From: Cordylochernes scorpioides
Lineage: Eukaryota; Arthropoda; Arachnida; Pseudoscorpiones; Chernetidae
NCBI GenBank assembly: GCA_030710605.1
Contig: CP092874.1
Span: forward strand, 24,983,277-25,047,276
Length of the DNA: 64,000 bases
Direction: 5' to 3'
A program made the translations under genes and the position numbers. Under the pieces are notes generated by a model that was not told where the DNA came from, ran no database searches, and saw nothing but the letters and a program-made list of their open reading frames with translations. Each line of letters starts with the position of its first letter. Position 1 is the first letter of the stretch. Positions 19,721 through 31,361 of this stretch are shown here, one piece after another.

Positions 19721-21822
19721 ACAATAGTACAGTGTCCTGAATATTAAAATGGCGATATTCCTGGAAGGTTTCACCACTGATGAGCCATGCATTCTCTTTT
19801 AATTTTTTCTTCATTGCATTATAAGGACTGTAGAATGATAATTGTTATCTTTTCCATATACTTGTGATTTTTAATTGAGCTGCTCCATGGAATAAGGAGG
19901 GGCCATTGTACCGTTAGTCAGCTATATTTCCCTGCAGGACTTCACAGCTACCATAGCGGTCCGGGACTCACAAAGACCCCACCGTACTACAGGACAGTCC
20001 CCCTAATTGTGCTGTTTTTCCACCCACCACGTAGAGGAGGACTTCTGGGTCATATATAGGGACTGAAGAAATATCTTTTGAATAAATGTGTATTCACAAA
20101 AGAAAAGAAGTTTTGAAATATTTATAAACTGTAAATAAGGGCTCAGTTACACTCCAGAGATATACATCCTTAAAGTTTGCCCTAAATTCCAGAGAAGAAT
20201 GCCGGAAAAGAACAATTGTATAAAAGGATGCTCTTATCGCTTTAACACTATTTGATCCCGTCGGCGACTTCAAGGAAAGTCTATGATTATCATTCTAACT
20301 TAAATTGTTTAATATGTCCGGAATACAGCATCAAATAACATACCCAAACGAAATTTTAAATCTAAATTATCACAATAAAATGCGATTCCCGCCAAAATTT
20401 TCGTCTGCTAAATAATTTCATCCAATAACTAAAAGATATTTTCATTATGATCGTGTACATATGACTAATATAAACCAAGAAAATTTTGATAATTTTTGAT
20501 CAAATTATCATACAAAAAAAGCAATTCTTCCAATATTTTCGTCTGCTAAATAATTCCAACCAATCTGAAAAGAGACATTTTGATCGTGATCAGGTATATA
20601 TGACCATTGTTAAGGTTCCCTTGTCCTTAACGGATTAGAAGCCGTATGGCGTTTACCTTTAGAGAACTGTATCTTCACAATCACCACCTCTTCAACTACC
20701 CAGGCGACACCTCAATGGTGATTCCACTGCCCAGGCGACACCCCAATGGTGCCGACAATGACTCAACTAAAGAGAAGCACTACTAATTACTACTCATTCA
20801 ATCTTTATTTTAAAAAATCTCAATTATATACAAAGATAGTCAGCGGTCAATATATATGTTGTAAATAATTTTACCATATTATTTTCTACATAAATTATAT
20901 TTTTATTAATACTTTATTGTTTATTTCATAGATGAACTCTGTGACCCCGAGAAGTCCAGACGGCGCTGATGTAGATATAAACATTGGTTTTTTTTTTTTG
21001 CTTAGTCGAGTTAGTTAGCCTTTTTTTGTTATCAATTATGTAAATTTACTATATTTTTGTTTAATCAAGTTTTTCTCTCAAGATTGAGGGGTATTCTACC
21101 TGTTGAGATTCCTCAAGTTTGTTATTACCATTAATTTTGTAAAACTTTGACGATTGGTTACTAAATAAACCCGTCAAAAGTGGAGTGTTTTGATCTTCTT
21201 TAATCAAAAGGCCTCGACTGCTCAATCTTATCTCACCACCAGCACCGTTTTTAAAAAAATATAAATTAAATATAATATATAATAGGGTCTGTAGAGATTT
21301 AAAAGGAAACGCATTGCCAGTAAATTTATTTGGGTAAAATTTTAACGATAGAGGGCAATAAAATTTAATTTACAAATATAATGTATATATAATCACAGAA
21401 CTATACAATTAAATATTAATAAACAAAGAACATAGCTCACAAAATTCAACAACCATTATCAAAAAACAAGCTATTTCTGATCATTCTATATAAAATTATC
21501 AGACCAAAAAAACAATTCTTTCCAATATTTTCGTCTGTTAAATAATTCCAACCAATCAGATGAAAGTATTTAGAGTTTAACCGTCTGCTTTTTCGAACTG
21601 AGATTACAGTAATAGAGGCGGGGAAGTACATCAGCTAGTTGCTACCTAGAGTTTCCTGTGACAATGTTTGCGACATCAGTGTGCACTGAGATGTCAACAG
21701 TGTCATATTTTGTTTGGCTTTCGTAGAGCAAAGGCTTTTGTTTTCACAACTGGAAACAAATCTGTTGGGAAAATTTGAATCATATGGTTGGAATAACAGT
21801 ATCTTACAAATGGTAACAGTGT
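19721..21822. other. Intergenic AT-rich DNA with repeat relics
   Basis: No gene. Relics: a foldback-MITE piece at 19765-19845 (TTCACCACTGATGAGCCATG); a loosely repeated block ATATTTTCGTCTGCTAAATA at about 20400, 20540 and 21525; two copies of CCCAGGCGACACC at 20700-20740; and a piece of the TTACTGGCAATGCG foldback family at 21286-21375. Confidence 0.5.
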
Positions 21823-23165
21823 ATGATTACATGGTGAGTAGAGGGTTGTAACAGCTTGTACTGTAAGTACACCACATGTCTACACATATAGTACCAGGCC
21901 ATGATAACATGGTGGGTAGAGGGTTGTGACAGCTTGTACTGTAAGTATACCACATGTCTACACATGTAGTACCAGGCCATGATAACATGGTGGGTAGAGG
22001 ATTGTGACAGCTTGTACTGTAAGTACACCACATGTCTACACATGTAGTACCAGGCCATGATAACATGGTGTGTAGAGGGTTGCGACAGCTTGTACTGTAA
22101 GTACACCACATGTCTACACATGTAGTACCAGGCCATGATAACATGGTGGGTAGAGGGTTGCGACAGCTTGTACTGTAAGTACACCACATGTCTACACATG
22201 TAGTACCAGGCCATGATAACATGGTGGGTAGAGGGTTGTGACAGCTTGTACTGTAAGTACACCACATGTCTACACATGTAGTACCAGGCCATGATAACAT
22301 GGTGGGTAGAGGGTTGTGACAGCTTGTACTGTAAGTACACCACATGTCTACACATGTAGTACCAGGCCATGATAACATGGTGGGTAGAGGGTTATGACAG
22401 CTTGTACTGTAAGTACACCACATGTCTACACATGTAGTACCAGGCCATGATAACATGGTGGGTAGAGGGTTATGACAGCTTGTACTGTAAGTACACCACA
22501 TGTCTACACATGTAGTACCAGGCCATGATAACATGGTGTGTAGAGGGTTGTGACAGCTTGTACTGTAAGTACACACAAGTCTACATATGTAGTACCAGGC
22601 CATGATAACATGGTGGGTAGAGGGTTGTGACAGCTTGTACTGTAAGTACACACAAGTCTACATATGTAGTACCAGGCCATGATAACATGGTGGGTAGAGG
22701 GTTGTGACAGCTTGTACTGTAAGTACACCACATGTCTACACATGTAGTACCAGGCCATGATAACATGGTGGGTAGAGGGTTGTGACAGCTTGTACTGTAA
22801 GTACACCACATGTCTACACATGTAGTACCAGGCCATGATAACATGGTGGGTAGAGGGTTGCGACAGCTTGTACTGTAAGTACACCACATGTCTACACATG
22901 TAGTACCAGGCCATGATAACATGGTGGGTAGAGGGTTGTGACAGCTTGTACTGTAAGTACACCACATGTCTACACATGTAGTACCAGGCCATGATAACAT
23001 GGTGGGTAGAGGGTTATGACAGCTTGTACTGTAAGTACACCACATGTCTACACATGTAGTACCAGGCCATGATAACTATGGTGGGTAGAAGGTTGTGACA
23101 GCTTGTACTGTAATAACACCACATATCTACACATGCAGTACCTGACCATGATAACCCATGGTGAG
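21823..23165 (-). repeat. 78-bp satellite, array 1 (about 17 units)
   Basis: In the orientation of array 2 the unit contains CCATGTTATCATGG, ACATGTGTAGACATGT and TGTACTTACAGTACA: three short hairpins with 4-5-nt loops. Because 78 is a multiple of three, all frames stay open over long spans and give spurious repetitive ORFs. Unit variants (ACACACAAGTCTACATATG near 22570 and 22650) occur in adjacent units. Confidence 0.95.
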
Positions 23166-23260
23166 TCACTATGTATGTAATATCTTTCAGAGTTATTGTC
23201 TGAATCCCGATATACATGCTAAAAGGCACAATTTCCTTTACATTTATCCATGAGTGTAGA
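23166..23260. mobile_element. End of a Tc1-type MITE next to array 1
   Basis: AGTTATTGTCTGAATCCCGA followed by a decayed TIR (TTTATCCATGAGTG) and TA; the same family as 63148-63361. Confidence 0.65.
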
Positions 23261-24670
23261 TATCAAAATACATTACAATTATGCAGACATCAATATTCCC
23301 ATAACCATATTGTAAGATTATAAACTTAAAAGAAGCTTCTTCTATAGAACATGTTTATTTCGCTAGATTTCTAACGACATCGTTCTTCAACGGGCGTAAA
23401 GACAAGGTGTGATGCGAGATGCGTGCAATTATATAAACGTACAAAACATCCAAAACACTAATTTGACAAAATTCGGAAGGCTTACCAAGTCCATGGTGTC
23501 TAGCTACGGCTACCATCAGTACAGAACAACTACTATTTCAGCTGTATTTGATCATTTTAATCATTTTTGACTTAACAATGGCTGGATGAAATACCTGGGA
23601 AAGGTTATTGTAGGTCGCACAAAGGAAAAGTTGGAGGAAGTATTTAGCTTTGGTTAATATTTGATAAAATACCATTACCCTATATTCCACTGCTTTTCTG
23701 CGGTGTGTGTGAATTATTGATAAAAACCGTTTATATTCCGAGTAAAAATTCCATTTATATACAGTTAAACCTGTCTATAGTGCCTCCCTCTAAATCTCAA
23801 GTTTTGTCTATAAGTGTATATATAAAAAAAATAGAAATGTGTGGTTGATACGCCATTATGTTTTCACACAATTAAACCTATTTGGATTAAACTTTACCAA
23901 TATATCGAATCTGGAAAATGTCGCTTCCATAGTTGTAATCTAACTCTATGTAAATTATCAAAAGAAAAAGGCGCACTAATTAACATATTTGGGAGGGTTC
24001 GATAATCATGATATTAATATATTCATCAATTGTAATTAACATGATTACTGATAATGATAAGGATATTAAAATAATTTTAAGATAGGAAAACATTCATTCA
24101 GGAAGAACCCTGGAGAATTCTGTTTATATTCACGCGCGCGTCTGGTATATTATACTATTCAAGTAAATTAATTTTGTTGTTATAGTGAGTCACTATTCTA
24201 TTTAGAATACAAAAATCATAACTTCATTAGCATTGATATAATTTTAATTGTTGTATCAATTTTAATGCGCCCTACATTTATTAAAAATATTCTATGATAT
24301 TTGATTTTATTTAAAACAGATTATTTAAAAGGGTATCATTATTTTTTATAGTTTCATTCATTTTGTAATATTGTTATTGTACATATATCTTGATTGGTTA
24401 TTGGAGCGAGAGAGGACCTAGACCAAGACTGCGGATCGCGACCTACGAGGAAGACAACGAATACAAAATAAATTTAAAAGGTAATTTATTTTTCTTTATT
24501 TGCTTTAAGTATGGAAACCCGCTCGGTGTATAACACCAAGAAGGAGGAAACCAAGGTTGATGACCCTGAAAAGCTGCAACTTGGTGCAACAATATCTTTA
24601 TAAAGTCTGCGCAATTATAAAAAACCTCTTCAACACCTATTGCCAACTTGAAGTTGCTCAATTTACGTGA
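23261..24670. other. AT-rich intergenic DNA
   Basis: No ORF, RNA gene or element end supported. A short GC-richer patch lies at 24400-24460. Confidence 0.5.
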
Positions 24671-24912
24671 ACTGAAATTCTAAAGAGAGTTCTCAACCAA
24701 AGAATTTCCCCCAAATTTGACCTGAAAAAAAATCTATGCTGAAATTCAGTCCTCTAATATATGCTAAGACACTAGTTAAAGCTAGAAAGGAACTGAAATT
24801 CTGAAGAGAGTTCTCAACCAAAGAATTTCCCCCAAATTTGACCTGAAAAAAAAGCTATGCTGAAATTCAGACCTCTAATATATGCTAAGACACTAGTTAA
24901 AGCTAGAAAGGA
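24671..24912. repeat. 121-bp direct tandem duplication
   Basis: ACTGAAATTCTAAAGAGAGT ... AGTTAAAGCTAGAAAGGA occurs twice with 121-bp spacing (24671 and 24792), differing at only a few positions. Confidence 0.85.
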
Positions 24913-25185
24913 AAAAAAAGTGACAAGACATCTAAAAATAAGCTTGATAGACAAGAAAATAGGATAAAAAGTTAGAATTTCCATGTAGGAGTGTTGCTAC
25001 ATATATAGTTAGGTTGTATCGTTGGGGGGTTTGGAACCAGTACAAAAACTTTCTGGCGTTCCGAATTTGTAGAAAGTGGAGTTTCGTCCTTGATGACGGG
25101 ATGAAAGCGCTCTGGCGTCGAGGTTATAGAGTCCGCCGCGCAGGCCCGACTGGACGGAAATAGACGTCTGTGGTGGTGCCATGGT
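24913..25185. other. Intergenic segment
   Basis: No gene seen; GC rises at 25080-25180 just before the 154-bp array. Confidence 0.4.
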
Positions 25186-27600
25186 GGCTGTGTGGCAGGT
25201 AGGTCTATCTCCTGTCTATCCTCTCATTACCGTATACCTCACTGGAGGGCTTCGACAGTTGACAGATCTCCACAGTTCGAGCGGTGGTTGATATATCGAC
25301 TTACTGTCAATACTGAACGCATTTGTGTCTATCTTTGTTCTGATATGTCTATACACCCTGTCTTGCTGCTGTATGCTGAACATTTGCCTCTTGTAAGATC
25401 TCCACAGTTGTAGCGGTGGTTGGTGACTTTGATATATCGAGTTACTGTCAATACCGAAAGTAATTATGTCTATCTTTGTTCTGGTAATGTCTACTTACTG
25501 TCTATACCTGTGTCTACACTCTGAATTTCTGCTGTATGATGACCATTTGCCTCTTGTAAGATTTCCAGAATTGTATGGGTGGTAGACGTTTATAGAGAGA
25601 ATTACTGTCTATACTGAAAGTAATTGTGTCTATCTTTGTTCTGATAATGTCTACTTACTGTCTATACACCCTGTCTTGCTTGCTGCTGTATGCTGACCAC
25701 TTCCTTCTTGTAAGATCTCCACTGTTGTAATGGGGGTTTATGTTTTTGATATACAATGTATCGAGTTACTGTCAATACTGAAACCATTTGTGTCTATCTT
25801 TAATGTCTACTTACTGTCTACACGCGTGCCGACACCCCGACTTTCTGCTGTATGCTTATAATTTCCTCTTGATTATCTCCAGAGTTGTATGAGTGGTGGA
25901 CGCTTATAGAGAGAGTTACTGTCTATAGTGAAAGTATCTGTCTATCAATGGCTAGGACTGTGTCTATGCCGCCTACACGTGACTATACACCTTGTTTTGC
26001 TGCTGTATGTTAGCAAGTTTCTCTTTTAATATCTCCCGAGTTGTATGGGGGGGTGATAGACACGCGCTTTATATATATTAGGAGTTACTGTCTATAATTA
26101 AAACAACTGTCTATCATTGTGTAGTACTGTTTATATACGTGTCTATACACTCTGTTTTGTACGCTGACCATTATCCTCTTAGAAGATTTCCCGAGTAATA
26201 TGGGAGGTAGACGCTTATAGAGATAGTAATTGTCTATAATGAGAGTATCTATGTCTATCATTTTGTAGTACTGTCTATTTACTGTCTACACGTGACTCTA
26301 CACCCTGACATTCTGCTATACGCTGACCATTTCCCTCTTGGAAGATCTCCAGAATTTTATGAGTGGTAGACGATTATATAGAGAGAGTTACTATCTATAA
26401 TGTAAGTGACTATCATTAGCTAGTGACTACTGCCGTCTACACGTTCCTCTACACCCTGTCATTCTGTTGTACGCTGACCATTTCCCTCTTGGAAGATCTC
26501 CAGAATTGTATGGGTGGTAGACGATTATATAGAGAGAGTTACTATCTATAGTGAAAGTAACTGTCTATCATTAGCTAGTGACTACTGCCATCTACACGTT
26601 CCTCTACACCCTGTCATTCTGCTCTACGCTGACCATTTCCCTCTTGGAAGATCTCCAGAATTGTATGGGTGGTAGACGCTTTTAGAGAGAGTTACTATCT
26701 ATAGTGAAAGTAACTGTCTATCATTGTCTAGTGACTACTGCCATCTACACGTTCCTCTACACCCTGTCATTCTGCTCTACGCTGACCATTTCCCTCTTGG
26801 AAGATCTCCAGAATTGTATGGGTGGTAGACGATTATATAGAGAGAGTTACTATCTATAGTGAAAGTAACTGTCTATCATTAGCTAGTGACTACTGCCATC
26901 TACACGTTCCTCTACACCCTGTCATTCTGCTCTACGCTGACCATTTCCCTCTTGGAAGATCTCCAGAATTGTATGGGTGGTAGACGATTATATAGAGAGA
27001 GTTACTATCTATAGTGAAAGTAACTGTCTATCATTGTCTAGTGACTACTGCCATCTACACGTGACTCTACACCCTGTCATTCTGTTGTACGCTGACCATT
27101 TCCCTCTTGGAAGATCTCCAGAATTGTATGGGTGGTAGACGCTTTTAGAGAGAGTTACTATCTATAGTGAAAGTAACTGTCTATCATTAGCTAGTGTCTA
27201 CTGCCATCTACACGTGACTCTACACCCTGTCATTCTGTTGTACGCTGACCATTTCCCTCTTGGAAGATATCCAGAATTGTATGGGTGGTAGACGCTTTTA
27301 GAGAGAGTTACTATCTATAGTGAAAGTAACTGTCTATCATTGTCTAGTGACTACACGTGACTCTACACCCTGTCTAGCTACTGTGTTACAACCACTTCCT
27401 CTTGGAAGATCTCCAGAGTATATATTGGTAGACGCTATATATATATTTATACAGAGTTACTGTCTATAGTGAAACCACCCGTCTCTCTATTCCTATGTCT
27501 ACGGCTGTTTCTATATATTTACTGTCTACACATGTATCCTTATCCTTTCTGCTGTATACTTACTGTTTCCAAATTGTATGACTCCCCCCAGAGTTGTGTT
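25186..27600. repeat. 154-bp degenerate minisatellite
   Basis: The unit includes ATCTCCAGAATTGTATGGGT, GAGTTACTATCTATAGTGAA and TCTACACCCTGTCATTCTG. In the centre (about 26340-27360) units are near-identical with 154-155 bp spacing (CAGAATTGTA at 26501, 26655, 26809, 26964). Both sides, and the left most of all, are increasingly diverged. Confidence 0.88.
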
Positions 27601-27617
27601 AATAGACATCATATTTA

Positions 27618-28446
27618 CACTCATGGACAAAACTTAAGGAAGTTGTACCTTTTAGCATGTATATCGGGATTCAGACAATAACTCTGAAAGATATTACAGT
27701 GACCTTTATTGAAGACAAACGAGATAACCAAGTGTATATACACTCATGGACAAAACTTAAGGAAGTTGTAACTTTTAACATGTATATCGAGATTCAGACA
27801 ATAACTCTGAAAGATATTACAGTGACCTTTATTGAAGACAAACGAGATAACCAAGTGTATATACACTCATGGACAAAACTTAAGGAAGTTGTACCTTTTA
27901 GCATGTGTATCGAGATTGAGACAATAACTCTGAAATATATTACAGTGACCTTTATTGAAGACTTACAAACAAAACTTAAGGAAGTTGTACCTTTTAGCAT
28001 GTATATCGGGATTTAGACAATAACTCTGAAATATATTACAGTGACCTTTATTGAAGACTTACAAACAAAACTTAAGGAAGTTGTACCTTTCAGCATGTAT
28101 ATCGGGATTTAGACAATAACTCTGAAATATATTACAGTGACCTTTATTGAAGACTTACAAACAAAACTTAAGGAAGTTGTACCTTTCAGCATGTATATCG
28201 GGATTTAGACAATAACTCTGAAATATATTACAGTGACCTTTATTGAAGACTCACAAACAAAACTTAAGGAAGTTGTACCTTTTAGCACGTATATCGGGAT
28301 TCAGACAAATAACTCTGAAAGATATTACAGTGACCTTTATTGAAGTCAATCGAGATAACCAAGTGTGAACAATCTCTGTCTCCTTAAAAAAAAAATAGAC
28401 GACAGGCGATATCAAAGAATTTCTATTTGAGTTTTGTCCATGAGTG
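27618..28446. mobile_element. Tc1-type MITE with internal tandem amplification
   Basis: Terminal inverted repeats CACTCATGGACAAAACTTAA (27618) and its complement (ending 28446), with TA on both outer sides. Inside, the left half is amplified about seven times: two ~122-bp steps retaining the TIR end, then ~97-bp steps that lost it. The simple form is 63148-63361 (214 bp). Confidence 0.82.
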
Positions 28447-28954
28447 TAGTTATATATCGGATTACACTTTATAGTAAAAGGAATTGTCTATCTTTGTCTA
28501 TGTCTCTATTTATCTTTGTCGATGGAAGGCAAGCCCCACAAGATGGAGAGTTCGATGAGATGGTACAATGGCAGAGAGAGGACAGTAGAGACTCCCATGA
28601 ACGGCCTGTCTGATGACCAAACACGTTGTAGAATCACCTAACCCAACCTCCTTATAACCTCCATATTCCTTATTTTAACATATTCTAAACGGTCTAAATC
28701 CTTGTTTAGTATAGTTTCTTTCATGGTCTTTTTATTAATTAGTGTATTTAAAAACTAATTTCTCTATTTTCAATAATATTGCCACATTGAAAATTAGGGA
28801 AGACCAACTTCTCAGGATGAGACAGCAATTTATTTAAGGCAAGAATAAACTATGAATGATAAATAAAAGATAAGGAATGAGGGAAGTTTACAGAGTAGTA
28901 AAAAAAAATAAACATAAAAATTATACTCTGTTAATAAAATAATAAATAATTCGT
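28447..28954. other. AT-rich intergenic DNA
   Basis: A GC-richer piece at 28515-28660; no gene or boundary recognised. Confidence 0.4.
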
Positions 28955-30490
28955 TACAATATTCCTATATAGATGGAAAATTTGCCGAGAGGAAATTAAT
29001 CCATAGAAGCAATGGGCGCTTCTCCTGTCAAAATAAACGTCAGAATCTGACGCCATCTATTGACCGTCGCCGCAACTAGCGGTCGGTAACAAAGCCACAA
29101 CATCAGCTTTGGCAAACTGAGAAGCGTCCACCTAGAGACCATGGTTTCAGGCTAATGGCCCTTGTTAGTCTAGGGCGGACTTTATTCCATGAGAGATCCA
29201 CACGGATCTAATGGAATCTTCACAATCTACCCGTCAGATTCTGACCTCTATTTTGACGGGAGAAGCGCTCATTACTTCTATGAATATTCCTATATATTTT
29301 AGAGTGTTTAGATGCACAGAAGTCAGAAGAACTTTATGGTAGAGAAGCCAGGAAGAGAGATAGCGTGTCTGTTTATAAATACCATTTCAATATCCCAGCA
29401 AACAGATAACTTCTCTAGTGATAATTGTGGGATTCGTTCTTCCTATCTTATACACTATTTCTATTCACTTCGTTATAATTTTTAATGGAGGTCGGTGGTC
29501 GACTAGTATAAACCTTTCATTTCCAACAAATCTTGACGTCTATTTTGACGGGAGAGGTGACCTTTGTCTTTTTAGATCAATATCATCTCGACAAGATTTC
29601 CATCTATATTTTTATATCAATAAATCTTAAAGTTTCAGTCAAAAGGCGATCTATCAAATAAGCTTATATAAAAGGACGTACATGTCCTGTAAAGAAATCT
29701 GTAAAGAAAAAAAACTTTTTTTTTCTTAAAATATTTCGAATGATTGCTCCCTCTTTATCAATTTATTTCACAGTAAACTTAATTTACAAATTCTTGGAGA
29801 TGTAAATATAGATTTAAATGTTTTGAAAATAGAGCAATCCATATTTAATTCATTAGATAATAAAAAGGCATATATTGGATTTAATAAAATATTTATTTTG
29901 CCAATATTTCGGCTGGCCGAACGCCAAACCTTTATCAAGGCATTACATATTTGTATACACAAAGATTAAATACAAAAATGTAATGCCTCGATAAAGGTTG
30001 GCGTTCAACCAGCCGAAATATTGGCAAAATAAATATTTTATAAAATCCAATATATGCCTTTTATTATCTAAGATTTATAAATGTAGATTGTAAATTAAGT
30101 TTACTGTACAATAAATTGATAAAGAAGAAGTAATCTCTCGAAATATTTTGAGAAAAAAATATTATTTTTTATTATTTACAGATCCAGGTACGTCCTTTTA
30201 TATAAATCTTAAAGATAGATGGAAATTTTGCCGGGAGGAAATTGATCTAAAGAGACAAGGGTCGCCTCTCCCGTCAAAATAGACGTCTAAAACCAGACGC
30301 CATCTATTGACCGTCGCCGCAACTAGCGGCCTCGGGTGGTCTCTAGGTGGACGCTTCTCAGTTTGCCAAAGCTGGTGTTGTGGCTTTGTTACCGACCCGA
30401 GGCCGCTAGTTGCGGCGATGGTCAATAGATGGCGTCTGGTTTTAGACGTCTATTTTGACGGGAGAGGCGACCCTTGTCTCTTTATAAATC
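28955..30490. mobile_element. Nested foldback elements
   Basis: Three layers of inverted repeats. Outer: TCTATTTTGACGGGAGAGG at about 29538 pairs with CCTCTCCCGTCAAAATAGA at 30265. Middle: TTATATAAAAGGACGTAC (29659) pairs with GTACGTCCTTTTATATAA (30190). Inner: GGCATATATTGGAT and the GCCGAAATATTGGCAAAATA pair (29868-30065). To the right, 30230-30480 is itself a hairpin (GGCGACCC..., CGCAACTAGCGGCCTCGG with its complement at about 30395-30415). A relative lies at 28955-29330. Confidence 0.78.
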
Positions 30491-30752
30491 TTAAAGTGTT
30501 CCGATGCATTAGAAGTAAGAAGAATTTTATGTTAGAAAAGCAAGGAAGAGATATAGCACAATGTGTTTATAAATACCATTTCCCTTTTCCAGCAAACAAG
30601 ATAACTTCTCTATTGATAATTGTGGTAATATTTCCTCACACAATATTTCCACCTACCTATTTATCATTTGAAATAGTAGAACATTTGAATATAACTTATC
30701 AATATAATAAAAGACAATAAACATTTCCGTGTACACCAATTCTTTTATTTAA
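30491..30752. other. AT-rich intergenic DNA
   Basis: No feature recognised. Confidence 0.4.
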
Positions 30753-31055
30753 TTAAAAAATCATATATTGGATCAAAATATTGTTAATTTTCAAAAAATT
30801 CACACCTATATTTTACAAAATTTATTTTGTCCATAATATAAAAATATATATTTAAAAAAAATGTTTTTCTCCCCATTGAATATAACAAAATATTTTTAAA
30901 ACTTAATTCTGTTGACGTTATGTGGCGCTGAGTTTGTTGTTGACACACATTAAATATGTTATAACACCTTGATAAAGGTTGGCGTTCAGCCAACTGAAAT
31001 ATTGGTAAAATAAATTATATTTTGATCCATTATATGCCTTTTTAATTAAAGATTT
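30753..31055. mobile_element. MITE, GGCATATATTGGATC family, split by a gypsy element
   Basis: Left arm ATCATATATTGGATCAAAAT and right arm GATCCATTATATGCCTTTTT. The terminal ATTTATGGATTGCTCTATTT that should follow resumes at 35436, after the LTR element. Confidence 0.75.
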
Positions 31056-31331
31056 TGTTAATTTTGATGTTTAATTAATTTTCTAGAAATTTATATCAAA
31101 CAGAAGAAGTCTGCACTTATAAAAAAAAAAAGAAGTTTATTTTTCTTCCCTAAGAATATTTACATGCAACTCAAGCAAAACTAAAATTAAAATTAAAATT
31201 GAACGAACAAAATTTACATATCTTTTGATAGATTGAATTTACCTTTTCTTGGTCAAAAAACAATAGAAAAATAAATTAATTAATATTCAATCACTCATAT
31301 TTAATTATTTTTTTTAAGTTCATCCACATCA
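31056..31331 (-). repeat. 3' LTR of gypsy 1
   Basis: 276 bp; differs from 35158-35432 mainly by one base in an A-tract. Confidence 0.9.
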
Positions 31332-31361
31332 ACTCCCCCTTTTTTAAGATAGCAATACTCA

